Notes under the pieces: model-generated
Seen by the model: only the letters and a program-made list of their open reading frames with translations
The model's database searches: none
Told to the model about the DNA's origin: nothing
In this document: positions 1-46,100 of the stretch, piece after piece
Numbering within the stretch: the first letter of the stretch is position 1
How the letters are laid out: the number at the start of each line of letters is the position of its first letter
Program-made: the position numbers and the translations under genes
Origin: Rattus norvegicus
Lineage: Eukaryota > Chordata > Mammalia > Rodentia > Muridae
Reading direction: 5' to 3'
DNA: 64,000 bases
NCBI RefSeq assembly: GCF_036323735.1
Contig: NC_086037.1
Coordinates: 55,724,502-55,788,501 of the forward strand

Positions 1-245
1 TGCTTTTCTCATGCAGCTCCTCTTAATAAATGTCTCAGATCAGAGCAGTCATTTAAATCTGAACAGATAATACTAGTCAAGTGCACCCAAGATTTTCAGT
101 CAAGCATTCATATCAAGAAAAAGATCCGCTAGCAAGAATGATTTTAATATCTACATATACAATTAAAATTATTTTAGGAAAAAAATCTGAGATGACTAAA
201 ACAGAGAGAGAGAGAAGAAGGGAGGAGAGAGAGAGACCCTGGTAC

Positions 246-2911
246 CTCATAATCCATTTCCAGACAAGCAAACATAGGATTTTCAAATCCCACATCTACT
301 CCAACCACATGGTACACTAGAGTGTTTGCTTTGTGGGCCTCCAGGGGAGATGAAATGGTAAGTCGGGCTGCAGCGTCTCTGTTCAAGATATACACCAATT
401 TCTGCTTCTCAATCGCACCTATTGTTGGAGGAGATGAAAGAGCAGATTTCCACATGAGAAGACAGACGCCTAGACATTCATTCTTTTAAGTAAGACCATT
501 AGCAGTCACCACTAACTGTCCAAACATACTGCCCTCTACTGCTGGCAGACAACACCTTTTCAGAAAATCATCATAACCCCTTCTAACAAACATCTTAACA
601 TCCCCCCAATTCTTCAGAAATGTTTAAGGTGCCCGGGACATTAAGGTACACTGAGAGATGGGACAATAGCCAATCAGTCTGTTAACTCCTTTTTGAATTA
701 GGCCCAGTTGTTTTGTAACTGGGCAAAGGGTGGCTTGCCCTCTAGAGGCCTGATCAGATACACAGAATCTCCAAGAATTCTTCAGAGAAGAGACATGATT
801 GTGAATCATCACTTCAGGCTGAAGAAAGCAACCAAACCACACAACTGAGATCAATTCACTGTGGCCTTTGCTGCAGAAAAAATAAATTCATTCAATTAAA
901 TAATGTAGTTTACTTTATGACTTTGTTTTAAAAGGAAATCTTTAGCAAAATGAAAAATCAACTTAGTAAATATCAATGTAATGCCAAATGTTAATGATTA
1001 AGTGATAAACTGGCACATGGCCAAGATCACAGATTGTCTTACACTATGTTGAGCACACATAAAATCCAGAGCAGCACTCAGAGCAAATAAAGTAGGACAC
1101 TCACTAATCATAACAGCTCTTCCTTTGGGATCCACGGCTAAGAACTGGCCAGGAACAATACGGCGACATCCACTTTTGCCGAAAGTTTCTTGGTGAATTT
1201 TCTCAAACATATTCTTTGATGGCTGGTATTCCAAGATAACAATTCGGCCTGAGTCACTGCCAACTACAATGTAGTCTTTGGTGCCACCTGTTAGCCTAAA
1301 TGCCATAAGTGACCGGATAACACCAAAAACTTCAACAGTGAGAAGGGTATGCACTTTGCCAGTGTTAGGATCTGGGCGAAGTAACTCCAAAATCTTCCCA
1401 CGGGAAACGACAATTTCCTGTTGTTTGGTTCCTAAGTCACCAAAATGAAGATCATAAACAGAATGAGCCCCCAAAATAACTAGGATGGATAGAAATGACA
1501 GTAAAAACAATAGAATAAGTTGGGGAAATCTATGTTTTGAATTAATTTATTGCCTTGAATACCTATAATTGACTAATAAAATTATCAAACAAGCTTTTTA
1601 TAAAGGGTTACATATGTTAAAAAAAAAACCTTTATTTTCCTAAGACTGGCCACCAATATACCCAATTGTAAGCATCTGTTACTGATAATTACATGGTTGT
1701 GCATGGATCTAGATCCTGATGCTTGTTTGGTAAGCACTCTCCCCGTGATGCTGAAGCTAACTCTTAGCTCCACATATGAGTCCAAAACAGAAACAAAAAC
1801 CTTTGTGTATCGGTGTATGATACATATGTGCGATGTCTAAGTACAGGTGAGCATGTGCCACAAGCACACATGTGAAGGTCAGAGGACAATCTCAGAAGTT
1901 AGCTCTCCCCTTCCACCTTGTATAAGACAGGGTCTCCTGTTAGCAACTGCATACACTGGGCGAGCTAGCCTGAAAGCTACCCTGTAAGAGTGCTGCGATT
2001 ACAGAAGAGCTACTAAATTTAGCTTTATGTAGATTCTAGGGACCCAAACTCAAGTCCTTATACTACTACAGCAAGACTAATACTCATTAATACTAATGAG
2101 GATCTCTCCAGCCCTTGGTTATGATAATGATGTTGTGCATATAGGCTGTGACTGTGAGTTCTATGGTGCATGTGAAACCAAGAGGACAACTTTCAGAAGT
2201 CAGTTTTCTCCTACATTGGGCTCTAATAATCAACCCTGGCTGTCAGGCTCAGCAACAAGTTGCTTTTATTGGATCTTGTCAGTCTGATTTTTTTTTAAGA
2301 CTTCCAGCACTCCAAGCAGAGGTGAGAGGATTTCTGTGAGTTTGAGGCCAGCCTGGTCTGCATAGCCTGAACCAGGACAGTCAGAGCTACACAGAGAAAA
2401 ATCAATCTTGAAAAACAAAGCAGAACAAAACAAACCTGTGCATCCTAGGCTAGCCTCAAGCTCAGGCTGGCCAGCGCTCCTGCTCCTAGAGGTGCCTCAG
2501 CCTCCTCAGAGTTACAGGCGTCAGCTAGGACACCATGTTCTTTTATCAAATTTGATGTCAAGCTCAAAATTAAGAACCAGCTCTGGGAAACTAAGGGAGG
2601 AGGACTACCAGGTGAGGCCATTTTGGGTTAAAGTGTGACTACCATGACTTACAAAGCTCATGTCTCACAATATACAATTTGGGAAGATATGCCTCTGAAA
2701 CTGATGACAGGTAATACACAGTAATTTAACACAAACTCCACACCAACATTTTTCTTGTAAATGGGAAACATTTCAACAAAAGGTAAGCAAAATATATAGT
2801 AATTCATTTCCTTTCACAAAAATAAGACCTATAGCACTTACCAGAGAAGTTGCCATGGATGGCAAAGCTGATGCCAGTGGCCCGCTGTAAGGTCAAGTTG
2901 TACAGAAACAT
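246..2911 (-). CDS. Sf3b3: SF3B3 (SF3b 130-kDa splicing factor subunit), 5' coding part
   Basis: Splicing factor 3B subunit 3 (SAP130), a WD40-like beta-propeller protein of the U2 snRNP SF3b complex that helps recognise the branch site in the nucleus. Three coding exons are visible on the minus strand: 2842-2911 (ATG at 2911-2909; MFLYNLTLQRATGISFAIHG...), 1105-1431 and 246-418. Junction phases close (70, 327 and 173 nt, giving 190 codons) and every intron has GT/AG ends. The sequence includes KQQEIVVSRGKILELLRPD and ANTLVYHVVGVDVGFENP, which I recognise as the conserved SF3B3 N-terminus (first propeller blades). The full protein is about 1217 residues, so the gene continues past position 1 and only about 16% is here. 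The methionine of the open frame beginning at 1510 is intronic and is not the start. The intron between 418 and 1105 hosts SNORD111. Confidence 0.97.
748..820 (-). ncRNA. Snord111: C/D-box snoRNA SNORD111 (HBII-82 family)
   Basis: Intronic box C/D small nucleolar RNA in the same orientation as its host SF3B3. Minus-strand elements in order are: 5' stem GCCTGA (819-814), C box GTGATGA (812-806), antisense TCATGTCTCTTC (798-787), D' box CTGA (785-782), D box CTGA (757-754), and 3' stem TCAGGC (753-748). The two stem arms are exact reverse complements and bring the C and D boxes together. The antisense element complements the 28S rRNA segment GAAGAGACATGA. The nucleotide pairing with the fifth position upstream of D' is a G, which fits the known SNORD111 target (28S Gm3923, human numbering, from family knowledge). 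The snoRNA is presumably released from the debranched SF3B3 intron. The intron location in SF3B3 matches the human gene. Confidence 0.9.
1795..2290. mobile_element. Degenerate rodent SINE-like sequence, SF3B3 intron
   Basis: Two diverged copies of a similar block (GGTCAGAGGACAATCTCAGA near 1878 and AAGAGGACAACTTTCAGAAG near 2181) fill much of the SF3B3 intron. Probably old B3-type sequence; uncertain. Confidence 0.4.
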
Positions 2912-2978
2912 GATGACAAGCAAAGCTGTGACACTCAGTCACGTCTTGGTTATGGCAACAGTTCCAAGTCAAAGCAGG
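2912..2978 (-). other. Sf3b3: SF3B3 5' UTR part of exon 2
   Basis: The exon carrying the SF3B3 start codon extends upstream of the ATG to an acceptor read on the minus strand as TGTGTCCATAG at 2979-2989. This leaves about 67 nt of 5' UTR in this exon. The acceptor is plausible but its pyrimidine tract is weak, so the exact edge is inferred. Confidence 0.65.
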
Positions 2979-5017
2979 CTATGGACACAAAAACAAAAGA
3001 ATTTTTTAAAAAAGGAACTCTGTATGGGAACTTCTTGTTGAAGGCAGAACAGGCAGTTACGTGTGCTTTCTCCATGTGCTTCCTAAGCAGGCATGAAGGC
3101 CTGGGTTTCAATCTTAAGGGGAAAAAACACACCACCATTTAGGTAGTAGGTACCATTCTAATGTACTGCATCCTTCACTCTTCATTTCATGTGAACTCTA
3201 TGAAAGCCTGCATACTGGTATAAACACTCAAGAGGCTGAGGCAGGAGGACATCTGCAAGTGTAAGATCAGTATAAGCTGCACAGTGAATTCCAGAATGGA
3301 CAATACAGAAATACCCTGGTCTTAGTTTTTCCTCTTTCTTTCACATAGTTCTGGCTATCCTAGAACTCACAGATTCCCCAGCCTATGCCCGAGGCACTGG
3401 AATTAAAGGTGTGTCCCAACACCCCCCCACACCCAAGGAATTTAGAGAGAGAGAGAGAGCGAGCGCGAGCTCGAGCGCTAGCTATCCTGGATCTCTTCTG
3501 TAACCCTAGTACTAGAGAGGCAGAGGAAGGAGGATTATAAGTTCAGTTCCAGCCTACGATACAGAGTGAGACCCTATCTCAAAAACCAAAACCAAACTTC
3601 TACGGTCAAGGAAACCTATGCTCAAAAATTATATCCATTGTCCAACATACAGAAAGTGGTGAAACTTGTTCAATTAATGCAACATGCCTTTTGCCATTTT
3701 TTGTCAGACAAATGAAAACCTATAGTTAACTGTAGTTCAACGGTCATGTTATTCAAGACTCAAAAAAACCTCAGATCCATTTCTCAGGAACCCCACTCTC
3801 TAGGGGTATAAATCTTACCAACTCCAATCTTCCCATATGCTTATATGTGCAAATTCAAGAACATATATTTATACCATTATTTTATGTCCTCTCTTTAACC
3901 AAAGGATGAATTTTCTGAGAAACCAGTAACAAGACGGTTTTCTGCTAAAAATACAGAGAACCTCACTCAATGCCTATAATTAGCCAAACTGTTAACACAC
4001 TATGTAAGTGAATGAGTTATACCTCTTAAGACTTGTTCCTAATGGTCGAACTGGCATTGGCAACTTGAGGGATTTAAAATTTAATACTTGTTAAATTAAA
4101 CTTTTAGAGGACGCCTCACAATTTACAAGACTGTCATGTGTGAGTTACAGTTGCACCATAAGCAGCCAAAGTTATGTTATGACTTCGGGGGTGGGGGTGG
4201 GGAGGTGGTACCTAGGTCCAGCTTCCCCTTGTACCTAAGGCTCTATAAAGAGAACTTGGTATTTGTGGCGACGAGAATGAACCCCAGAACCTTGCGCAAG
4301 TGCTCTACTAGGTACTGATAGAGGATTAAAATGAGCACCTACGCATTCAGTAAACACTTAAACAAACGGATTTCCACGCATATTGAAGAGGTGCATCCTG
4401 GAGGACTATCGGTATCTGTAACTTTAACCGCCAAAACTTGGGAGATCTCTCCTCCCCGCCACTGCCTGTGATTTCTCCCGTTTCAACGTCACCTCATTTT
4501 TTTTTTATCTTGCAAAATTTTCAGATAGGTACTATTTGCCTTCTTTTTTTCTTTTACAGTAATAAAGGTTCAGAAGAGAAACACCATTTTGCCCAACTAT
4601 CAGAGCACAAATCCAAACCAGAGCCCGGGCTCCGAGGCCAGAAACATGTTATTTACACATTCTGAATAGCTGAGTTTTTACACCTTATTATTCCCTCGGT
4701 AGAGCCTCCTTATGTAGCCTCGGTGGGACTCCCACTTCCGAGAATACTTCAACTACCCCGCGTGGTGGAAATACACGAGTGTGCCGCCACGTCAGACTTG
4801 CAAGCCTTAAAGGACTCGTCCCCACTCTGAGAACAGAAGTGGGAGAAGAGCCCACGAGGCCATTTGCGGACCGCAAGCATTTTCCTAATTTCACGCCTAC
4901 CGAACCACTCGGGCCTAAAACTGCTTCTGTGGCTCCCGCCAAAGTGCCGGGCAGCTCTCTCCTGTGATCGCTCTCCACTTCCTCCGCTACAGAGAAACTG
5001 TGAGGCCACTTCTTTAC

Positions 5018-5115
5018 CCTGCTGCAAGAAGGATGGCTTCGATACCCGACGGATGCTGAATCCCTTCAAGGCCTAAGCCACCACCACTGCCAACCCGCCG
5101 GCGTCCGCCATTAGC
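5018..5115 (-). other. Sf3b3: Putative SF3B3 non-coding exon 1
   Basis: On the minus strand a donor CAGCAGG|GTAAAG ends a candidate exon at 5018. It lies inside the CpG-rich block, just downstream of a minus-strand YY1-like ATGGCGG at 5105-5111 that could mark the start. Splicing from here to the acceptor at 2979 would give a UTR-only first exon. A weaker alternative donor lies near 4900 (GTTCG|GTAGGC). The transcription start is a guess; a cDNA or CAGE read would settle it. Confidence 0.45.
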
Positions 5116-5395
5116 CTTTCACGATGGGCCTTCGCGTGCCGCGCGACGGAGAAAAAGGTATCCAGCTTCCGCCTGATAACTATATGTGTAATTTTAAGTG
5201 CTCCATCTTGCTCCTGCAGTCTTTTAAGTTATCTAAAACTTATACTTTACTGTAAGTTTTCTGTAAAACAGAAGGTTAATTTTAAAAATAGACTTAAAAT
5301 GTTTTTGATCGGGCATTTCTATGGACAGTCCCAAAGGTTGCCGCGCCAGCGCAGAGGGGACCTCGCGAGCCCGGAAGCGCCGAGTGGGCACCAAG

Positions 5396-39005
<33,610 letters not shown>

Positions 39006-39400
39006 CAGCCATGTGAGGCCATGTGGCCCACCAGTCTCAGGGCCTGTTTTCTAAGTAGAACTATGCAGAGCTGCTGGCTTGGGTAAGCCGAAGGCCCAGA
39101 CTGCACCACTGCACGGAAACCAGGAAGCAAGGAGTACACTCACTCACTGCAAAGTTCTTCCCAGGAGCAGTGAAGGCTGGAGGCAGAGAGGGCTACTTTA
39201 CGATAGCTTTCCCTACAGAGAGGTGGGGACTAGCAGGGAGCACACAACCCAGCCATCTATCCCATGAGCAGTCACTCTCACCCGCACACTACAGCACACA
39301 TGCTGACAGCATAGAGAGCTTGGAGGCTCCTGGTGACCTAAAGGCAAGGCTATGATGTTCACAAATAAACATCAGAATAAAGACACTACCTGGAGACATG
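39006..39400 (+). other. Cog4: COG4 3' UTR
   Basis: Sequence after the COG4 stop codon (TAG at 39003-39005) up to the expected cleavage site some 15-20 nt after the second AATAAA. No SINE is recognisable in it. The end is inferred from the polyadenylation signals. Confidence 0.75.
39364..39381 (+). terminator. COG4 polyadenylation signals (two AATAAA)
   Basis: Two canonical AATAAA hexamers, 39364-39369 and 39376-39381, lie about 360 nt after the COG4 stop. A GT-rich stretch (TTGTGTTGGGTC) at about 39404-39415 fits a downstream element. Confidence 0.85.
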
Positions 39401-39639
39401 CCATTGTGTTGGGTCCAGGAAGGGCTGGCTGCTTAGCCGAGACCATTCCAGCAATGGCCCTAAAACCTGAAGTCAAGTCCTCCCTCATCTAGTCACATAA
39501 CAGCGGGAACCCTCATCCAGTCCTGGACATCAGAACTCTCTTGGGCTGTCAGCGCCAGGAACTGGATCAGTCCAGATGTGGTAGCTTCCTACAGTGCCAG
39601 AAGTAGGAATTTCTCCCAGCAAAAACAAAAGTTTTCTGA

Positions 39640-40150
39640 AGACAACCTTGAAAATTAAAATTTATTCCAAGAATGCCGGTACTGAGAACCTATTACCATC
39701 AGGTTCCTTTGACACTGTAGTGTTGTTGGAAAGGCTTAGGTTATCAAAACTTGCCGTGGACTGTGGCAGGAAATGGTTCACTGCCACAGACCTGAAAACA
39801 GCTCCACTCTTCCTGCCCCTACCGTAGAAGGCCAAGGCTCACACTTGGTATGGGAATGCCTGAAGGTGTACCTTCAGAGCTGGTCTGATTGTCATCCCTT
39901 CCGGGGCCCTAGGAGGCCTATACTGAGCCATGGAATTTGTAAAGTCCACATGGGACACTGTGACCAAGACCTCCCTTAATCCAGATGAAACAGGGGCCAA
40001 GTCTTAGCCACTGCCCACCATGAAGTACAGTACTGTTTGCAAACACTGCCTCTTCTGCCCAAGTCCTGCTTGCTTCCTTATCGGCAGACTTGAAGAGGTA
40101 GATGAGGAATAGCAAACCGAGCTCCGCTCAAGGGAAATACAGCTGTGGCT
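39640..40150 (-). other. Fcsk: FCSK 3' UTR
   Basis: Minus-strand sequence from the FCSK stop (TAG, 40153-40151) to the expected cleavage site after AATAAA at 39666-39661. No recognisable repeat is present. The 3' edge is inferred. Confidence 0.7.
39661..39666 (-). terminator. FCSK polyadenylation signal (AATAAA on minus strand)
   Basis: TTTATT on the plus strand reads AATAAA on the minus strand, about 485 nt after the FCSK stop codon. It faces the COG4 signals across roughly 280 bp, so the two genes end tail to tail. Confidence 0.8.
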
Positions 40151-43100
40151 CTAGGTGTTGCCCACTTCAGAGGGCCCAGCCCCGCAAAGATGGGCGTCAT
40201 GTCCTAGCAGCTGCAGGCTCAGGCCCTGAGTGTCCACTTGCACCAGGTGGACGCTGTAGTTGCCGAGGCCCTGGATGGGACAGAAGGTTTTGAGAGGGCT
40301 TTAGACAACTCCCGGGCCTTTTGGAGGCTGGGCTGGCACAGGGCCGGGAGGCCCATGAGTTGGTAGGCCATAGTTGGGTATTTCATTCCAGCCAACTGCC
40401 AGCCCTTACAGCGGCACATACCTCCACCTTGGCCAGCACAGCTTCTAGGACCTCTTTCTGCCGGGGTTCCTTGGTCAACAGATAGAGAAAGCCCCCACCG
40501 CCTGCCCCTGCCAGACTTTGGCCGAAGGCATAAGGGGCCAGGACATCCATCATCCGATGCACAGCCAGCGGCTCACAGCCTGGGGCCATAAGCTTCTTCT
40601 GCTCCCAGTATGAGGTCAGGTACTGTCCCAGCAGAGCCAAGTTTCCTGGGTTGGGGGAAGGAATGATTTGCCTGGGCCAGGATACTCAGGTGGTAACTTT
40701 TGCAGAGGGAAGGGAGTGTCAAGACATGTCTTCACCAACCACACAGGGATGTGGACTGATACGCACAAAGCAACTAGCATAGTGTCCAGTCAGCATCCTA
40801 CCACTTCATCCTTGGGGCCTGGGCAGCCCCCACCTCCCTGCAACTCAGGGCAGAGCCTCTTTCCCATTTCTTGGTGAATGGTATCAGAGGGCCATTCCCA
40901 TGAGAAAAGTTTTGATACTGAGATGGGGCTCCCACAAGGAGGAAACAAGATCCCAAGGGCCTAGTATGTGGAGTTGTGTTGGGCCCTGAGACAGGATTTA
41001 CCTCAGAGTGGATGAACAGCTCACCTTGGCGGAAAGCTTCAGCACACTTCTCAGTCTGTCGAACCAGTCTGCGGGCATTCTGTACCACAACAGGCAACCG
41101 AGCATACCAGTTCCTTAGCACGTCCTGCAGGGCAAGTGGGCCATGGACAGTGCCATGAGAACTGGCTCCAGCCAAGCCCAGCCAAGAAACTGCCTTCCTT
41201 CTCTAGGGGCTGAGCTCACCTGCAGCAGATTCCGTGCCAGCCGGGTCTTGCCAGTATAAACCAGGAGCAGATGGTCATTGATCCTCTGGACAAAGTTCTC
41301 AGGCACAGTGATTTCCTCCACCTCCACCTTTAGGGGCAGCTGTGCCCGAGAGCGCCCCACCTTGATGCCAGGCATTAGGCCACTCACTTGGTCCTGCCAG
41401 CCACCTCCTGTGAGCCCAAAGTCCTGTCACTGTTGGAGCCTAAGTGGCCCAACCTCACCCAGCCTTGTTCCATGGTCCCGAATCTCTAGCCAGAGTGGGA
41501 GTACAGCTTGCCCCAACTCTAGCTACAACTAGCAAACCATGAGAGTTGGCCAGTCCCAGAAAGGGAAAGATGTGTTGCACATCTAATGTGTAATTAGAAT
41601 TGGAACAAGTCACATCAGAAGATAGACTTCCATATAATCTGCCAGTACCCTGACAATACGTCTTCTAAGAGTCCTTGAAAAATAAGTTCATAGAAGCACA
41701 AAGGTGGCTGAGCACGTAAAAGTGCTTACTGCTCCTGCAAAAGACCAGCATGTGGATTCCAGCACCTACATCTGGCAGATCACAACTACCTGTAACTCAG
41801 CAAAGGGGATTAAATACCTTCTGGCCTCTAGGCACTCACATGTACACATACCTAAAAATAAGACGTCTTTTTAAGAAAGAAGAGGGCTGGAGAAAACACT
41901 GGCTGCTTTTCCAGAGGAACCAGGTTCAATTCCCAGTGCCCATTTGGTATTAATAACTCAAGTCCCAGGGGGATTCCAACACCCTCTTCTGACCTCTGCA
42001 TGTAGGCACAAAATACCCGTGTATATATAAAATAAGATACTTAAAAAAAAAGCCAGGTAGTGGTGGCAGACACCTTTAATCCCAGCACTTTGTAGGCAGA
42101 AACAGACATCGCTGTGATTTCAAAACCAGCCTGTTCCACAGAGCGAGTTCCAGGACAGCCAGTACTACATACTAAGACCAGGTCTTGAAAAAAAAATTGC
42201 TGTGTTTGTGGGTATGTGCACATGAATGCAGTGCCCAGAGGGGTGCCAGATTCCTTGAAGCAGGATTTAGAGGTGGCTGTGAGCTAGGAACTCTCTAGAC
42301 CCTCTACCACCTGGACCTCACCAATTAGCTCACTGGCTGGCCAGTGAACCCTGGGAACTCATAGTGCCCACCTCCTAGTACAGGACTTACAAGTGCATGG
42401 TTTCACACCTAGACTTCTGTACTGGTGCTGGGCATCTAAGGTCAGGTCCTCATGTTTGCACAGCAAGCACTTTACCCACCAAGCTATCTCTCTAACCTTC
42501 AATCTCTCAGTATTTAAGGATCTAAAGTACAGGAGGATGGAGAGACAGAGTGGAAAAATACCAAGCACTTGACTACACCCTTCTTCAGAGCATGCAGTGC
42601 AGCTGCTAATGCTACATTCACCCCAGTGGCTACTAATAATGCCTGTGTCCCTTATATCCCATGACTTTTGAAACTAAGGACATGATTTTGCTCATTTTGT
42701 CCCTAGGCCCCAATAGAGTAAATTATCAATAACCGTATACTGACCAAATGAAGAACTCAAATGGCACATCTCAAAAGGAGATTGAAAGCTCTGATATCTA
42801 ACTTTTGCTACTGTCCTGCCAATTGTGGGATTTGGGTCAGTACAAAGGGCTTCAGAGGAACTGGAGAAGGCCCTGTGGTCAGGTATTCATACATTTTTGA
42901 GGCAGTTTCCTTCAAATTATACCAGAGATGAGACCCATGGGTGAACAGAACAGTCTAGGACCTAGAACCAGACAAACGTGTGGCTGCTTTACATAATACT
43001 CAGCTTCCAGGTACCATAACGGCCAGAAAGAGGTCTGGTGCCCAGAACACCTCAGAGTATAGTTCTTGCTGGGCCCTCATTGTTCTGCAATACAGAGAGC

Positions 43101-46100
43101 AGAGGGGCAAGAATCTTTATAGCCTAGAAAGTGACACTTTTCAGAAAGACAGGTCCATCCTCCCCTCCAAAGCCAGATCTGCCCCCTAGTTTCTGAAGGG
43201 CAGCCTGGAATGGGTAGTCATGAAGACTACCATCTGGACCACAGGTACCTAATAAAAGAAAGGCGCGGCTGGGGCTGGAGAGATGGCTCAGCAGTTAAGA
43301 GCATTTACTTTTACAATACCCGGTTCAGTTCCCATCACCCATAGGTGGCTCATTTCCTCCTGTTGGCACCAGCTCCAGAGAATCCAGCACCCTCTTCTGC
43401 CCTCCACAGACCCGAGACAAGGTGCACTAACGTACATCCAGGCAAACGCTCACACACAAATCAAAAGGAGCAATAGCTTCCAGCCAAGTCCAGGCCTCAA
43501 GTAGGACTTTAGCTCCTTTGAGGTAAAATATTTCCAAGTTGAAAAGCATCAGAAATCAAAGTGGTAAGGGAACTACAACCATTTTACAGTTACGTGGCTA
43601 CTGGTAAATCTAGGGGAGCCCCACCTACAGGGTCTAGGAAAACTGTCAGAGTTCACCACCACCCTGGACCACTGTGTACCTGTGGTGAGCACCTGCTCCA
43701 GGTGCAACACTGCATGGATGAGAGCCTCTGTGCCCACTGTCCGGCCTGCAGCCCGCTGCAAAGCAGCCAGGGCAGCCCCTGCCAAGATGCTGCTAGTGCC
43801 TGCAGAACACAGGAAGGCACCAGTCATGAGACACTTCTGTCCAATCCTACCAGTCCCACCCCACTCTGTGCAGCACAGAGGCCAGGGACCAGGACCACAA
43901 GCAAGGCTGAAGACTTGAGGAGGGGAAGGTAACAACAGGGAACCAGGGCTTACCAAGACCAGAGCCGTGTGGCAGCTCTGACCATGTGTGCAGCTCAAAG
44001 CCACCATTAAACGAGCGTAGCAACTGTTCATGCAGAGGGACCTCTGAGTTGACATGCACAATATCCGCACAGATAAAGGCTGCCTTCAGCAAGGCACCTG
44101 AGGGATGAACAAAAAGGAAGGAATTATGCTCCTAGGCCCATCTTAGCGTCACTTAACACACCTCCCCTGCAATTTCTCAACCCAAGATGGACAGTGTAGG
44201 TCACATCCTCAAAACATGAAAGGGCATCTAGGCTCTCTACGAAGGCAAATGTGTCCTGTGACAGTTGGTACCTAAGAAGGGTAACTGTCACCCTTTTCTG
44301 GTCTTTCAGAGCTCCTCAAACCTAATGGCTAAGGTCAGGTCCTCAATAGTCTGCATGCAGTCCTCTGTGGATGAATATCCAAGTTCTGCCCTATCCCAGC
44401 TGGCTCTGGCTGCCTTCCCTCCTTGATGATGTTCTAATTGTCCTGACCTGGGGCATGAGGCTGGCAGTAATCCTGCAGGTCATCAAGGCTCCGGCACACT
44501 ATCTTCACGGTCATCTCATCCTGTCGAGGTCCCACTGCCAGCCAGAGCTCAGGCTCTAGGATGCGGCGTGCCTTGGCCCCGATGGGCCGGCGGCCATCCA
44601 CCCGAACAGCCAGGCCCAATACTGCTCCACCAAGCTCATAGGCAATGGGTGGTGTGTCACTCCAGCCCCCTATAGCAGTTTAACAAAATGGTCACAGAGC
44701 CTGCCAACCTGACTCTGAGGTTACCCATACCTAACCTAAGGAACTCACCAGAGAAATCCACACGGGCTGGGCACTCAGTCACCACCCACTGCCCAGGTGC
44801 TGGCAATTCCACTGGCTGGGTGGAGACGAAGTGCCGGGCTGTCATCACAGCCTGTCGGATCAGGATCTGCTCAGCCCCCTCATAATGGCGGGCAGCTCGA
44901 ACCAACAAGGCAGGCCTGACAGGAGGGAAGACAGACAGTCTCACGGAGCCCCAAAATGGGAGTAGACTGCTTGTCTCTCTCTCTCTGAGCATCCACCATC
45001 AGGAGATCCTTCCACAGATGGCTTCTTGACAGGTTCTAATTTGATTAACACCCACCTGGTCAGCCACTTCTCTCTTTCCTGGGCAAGTGCCTCCACACCC
45101 CTCATGAGGTCTCCACGTTCCAAGTATGAGAAAGGCTGAATCCACTCAGGGTTGGCAGCTGGCCCACTGCGCAAGCCTCCTTGGCCCTCTGCCATGCAGC
45201 CGAGTACATCTGCCACACAAGCCAGAGCCCGGGCTGCCACACCAGGATCTTCTGCCCCTGCTGCAACTGAGGGACCAGGAGTTAGAAGTTTCAGAAGAGA
45301 AGGCTCTGACCTCTAATATTCTACCCCAGGCTCAACAGTCCCCAATATGACAGGCTCCTCATTCCTGCAAGCTTTTGTCAAGGTGTGTCCCTGCCTGTGA
45401 CTGCACCCTACTCTGCCTAGCAAAGGTTTTATTCTACTAGATCCAACCCAATTGTATTCCCCAGTGCTACCTGAGGCATTAGAGTGGCTCAGAGTTCAGG
45501 CTTGAGTCAGTGTGGAGGCTCGGGGTAAACTCACTTGCTGCCAAATATGACAACCTGAATTCAATCTCTGCCGCTCATGGGGAAAGTTGTCCTCTAATAC
45601 TACACGCGCACACACACATGCACACGCGCACACATACACATACACACACGCACGCACACGCGCACACACAGACACACACATACATACACACCTCACACGC
45701 GCACACACACACGCACACACATATACACGCAGACACACACACACACACACGCAAGCACGCACGCATACATACACACGCACACATACACACACACGCACAC
45801 AGACACACACACATACATACACACATACACATATACACACACACACGCATATGCACACACGCAAATAATGGGTTTGGTGTGATTTTTCAAGACAGGGTTT
45901 CTCTGTGTAGCCCTAGCTATCCTAGAACTTGCTCTGTAGACCAGCCTGGCCTCAAACTCAGATCCACCTGCCTCTGCTCCAGAGTGCTGGGATTAAAGGA
46001 GTGCACCACCACTGCCTGACTTAAATAGATACTTTAAAAAAAGAGTTCGGGGGTCAAACCACCTGGGTTCAAGTCTTCGTCTCAGCTAGCTGTGGGTGAG

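Noticed and set aside
555..580. Second possible C/D snoRNA (ATGATGA on the minus strand at about 574-568)
   Set aside because: A CTGA follows almost at once, but no D box with a pairing terminal stem lies within the expected 60-100 nt.
998..1510. 170-codon frame starting with methionine at 1510
   Set aside because: Only 1105-1431 is SF3B3 exon. The first 26 codons and the tail are intron, and the true start is in the exon at 2842-2911.
43573..44092. 165-codon minus-strand frame extending past FCSK exons 19 and 20
   Set aside because: Only 43680-43799 and 43954-44097 are coding, and the frame between them is intronic. The GT/AG phases require splicing.
45496..46019. Open frames of 90-170 codons rich in His/Thr or Cys/Val
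   Set aside because: They are translations of the (CA)n tract plus a reverse B1; no coding signature.
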